A stretch of DNA of 13,565 nucleotides from an uncultured Duganella sp. Its GTDB lineage: Bacteria; Pseudomonadota; Gammaproteobacteria; Burkholderiales; Burkholderiaceae. The notes under the pieces were generated by a model. The model was not told the origin of the DNA, did not search any database, and saw nothing but the letters and a program-made list of their open reading frames with translations. Below are positions 13,400 through 13,565 of this stretch, piece by piece; the first letter of the stretch is position 1, and every line of letters starts with the position of its first letter. The stretch is taken from positions 1 through 13,565 of the forward strand of contig CAMLSG010000149.1 of the NCBI GenBank assembly GCA_946482635.1, given 5' to 3'. The translations under genes and the position numbers were made by a program.

Positions 13400-13543
13400 A
13401 AGCGATGGTTCTTATGGATGTCGCTGAGTGTGAGTGCGTGTGCTGGAGCGCAGCCTAATCCCGTGATTTCACTCGCGCAATCAGTAGTAGCCGTGCCAAA
13501 TTTTGACAAACTGATCTGCAGTGGAAAAATTAGACGCTTTTGA
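13397..13543 (+). pseudogene. Degraded second immunity-like gene (48 codons, probable internal deletion or frameshift)
   Basis: A short frame starts at ATG 13397 behind an excellent AGGAGG site and encodes a signal peptide (MKRWFLWMSLSVSACAGA) plus about 30 residues. Its layout parallels the upstream immunity protein: CAGAQPNP...Q-x-V-x-x-VPN against CAGAAPAP...Q-E-V-T-VPN. The frame stops at 13541-13543. From 13515 a different frame runs open to TAA at 13563-13565 and reads SAVEKLDAFEREFFGQ. This loosely resembles the C-terminus of the intact copy (KKIKAFIEAIEFQ). One reading is an immunity paralogue that lost its middle and its frame; the other is a genuine 48-aa secreted peptide. The stretch is visibly more A/T-rich than the vgrG and effector genes. 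The start is well supported; the pseudogene status is moderately so. Confidence 0.5.
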
Positions 13544-13565
13544 GCGCGAGTTTTTTGGTCAATAA

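Noticed and set aside
13535..13556. Possible terminator CGCT-TTTG-AGCG followed later by six T
   Set aside because: The stem is only 4 bp and 4 bases separate it from the T run, too weak to call. The T run also reads as Phe codons in the alternative frame.
1..13565. CRISPR arrays, tRNA or rRNA genes, and insertion-sequence transposases
   Set aside because: No regularly spaced repeats, no tRNA-like cloverleaf or rRNA sequence, and no transposase-like product were recognised on reading both strands. Short degenerate repeats are reported separately.

Overview
The window looks like a chromosomal segment of a GC-rich betaproteobacterium, most likely Burkholderiales/Oxalobacteraceae (Massilia-, Duganella- or Janthinobacterium-like). 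That assignment is inferred from the NrdB sequence, the base composition and the style of the type VI secretion genes; it was not tested by a search.

Layout. (1) 2-907 is the 3' part of nrdB (class Ia ribonucleotide reductase small subunit), cut by the window edge and closed by a clear intrinsic terminator at 925-952. (2) 1017-1892 on the minus strand is a lone NHL-type beta-propeller gene. It is bracketed by near-identical 10-bp direct repeats and abuts a short REP-like GTCGGTGC repeat, so it looks like an accessory insertion. (3) 1958-5334 on the plus strand holds an unrecognised single-pass membrane protein, a MscS-family channel with signal peptide and periplasmic domain, and a periplasmic solute-binding protein. 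The last two are tightly coupled. (4) 5379-7537 is a MarR regulator whose stop overlaps the start of a CLC chloride channel/transporter with two CBS domains. A perfect AT-rich palindrome just before the marR start is a candidate autoregulatory operator. (5) 7631-13565 is a type VI secretion (T6SS) vgrG island. It encodes an 'evolved' VgrG (948 aa), a 783-aa bifunctional cell-wall hydrolase candidate (M23-like N-terminus, GH19/lysozyme-like C-terminus), a small secreted cysteine-rich protein that is probably its immunity partner, and a decayed second copy of that partner.

How the genes work together. The vgrG island reads as a delivery-and-protection cassette: VgrG at the spike tip, a peptidoglycan-degrading cargo, and a periplasmic protein protecting the producer. 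The strongest signal beyond routine annotation is at 13360-13399. The last codons of the effector gene plus the ribosome binding site recur after the first immunity gene, directly ahead of a second, degraded immunity-like ORF. This is what would be left if a new effector/immunity pair had displaced, or duplicated beside, an older one. The channel and solute-binding genes and the marR-clc pair suggest ion, osmotic or solute homeostasis, but nothing in the sequence ties them to the T6SS cassette.

The window is densely coding. No gene-free stretch exceeds about 110 bp.
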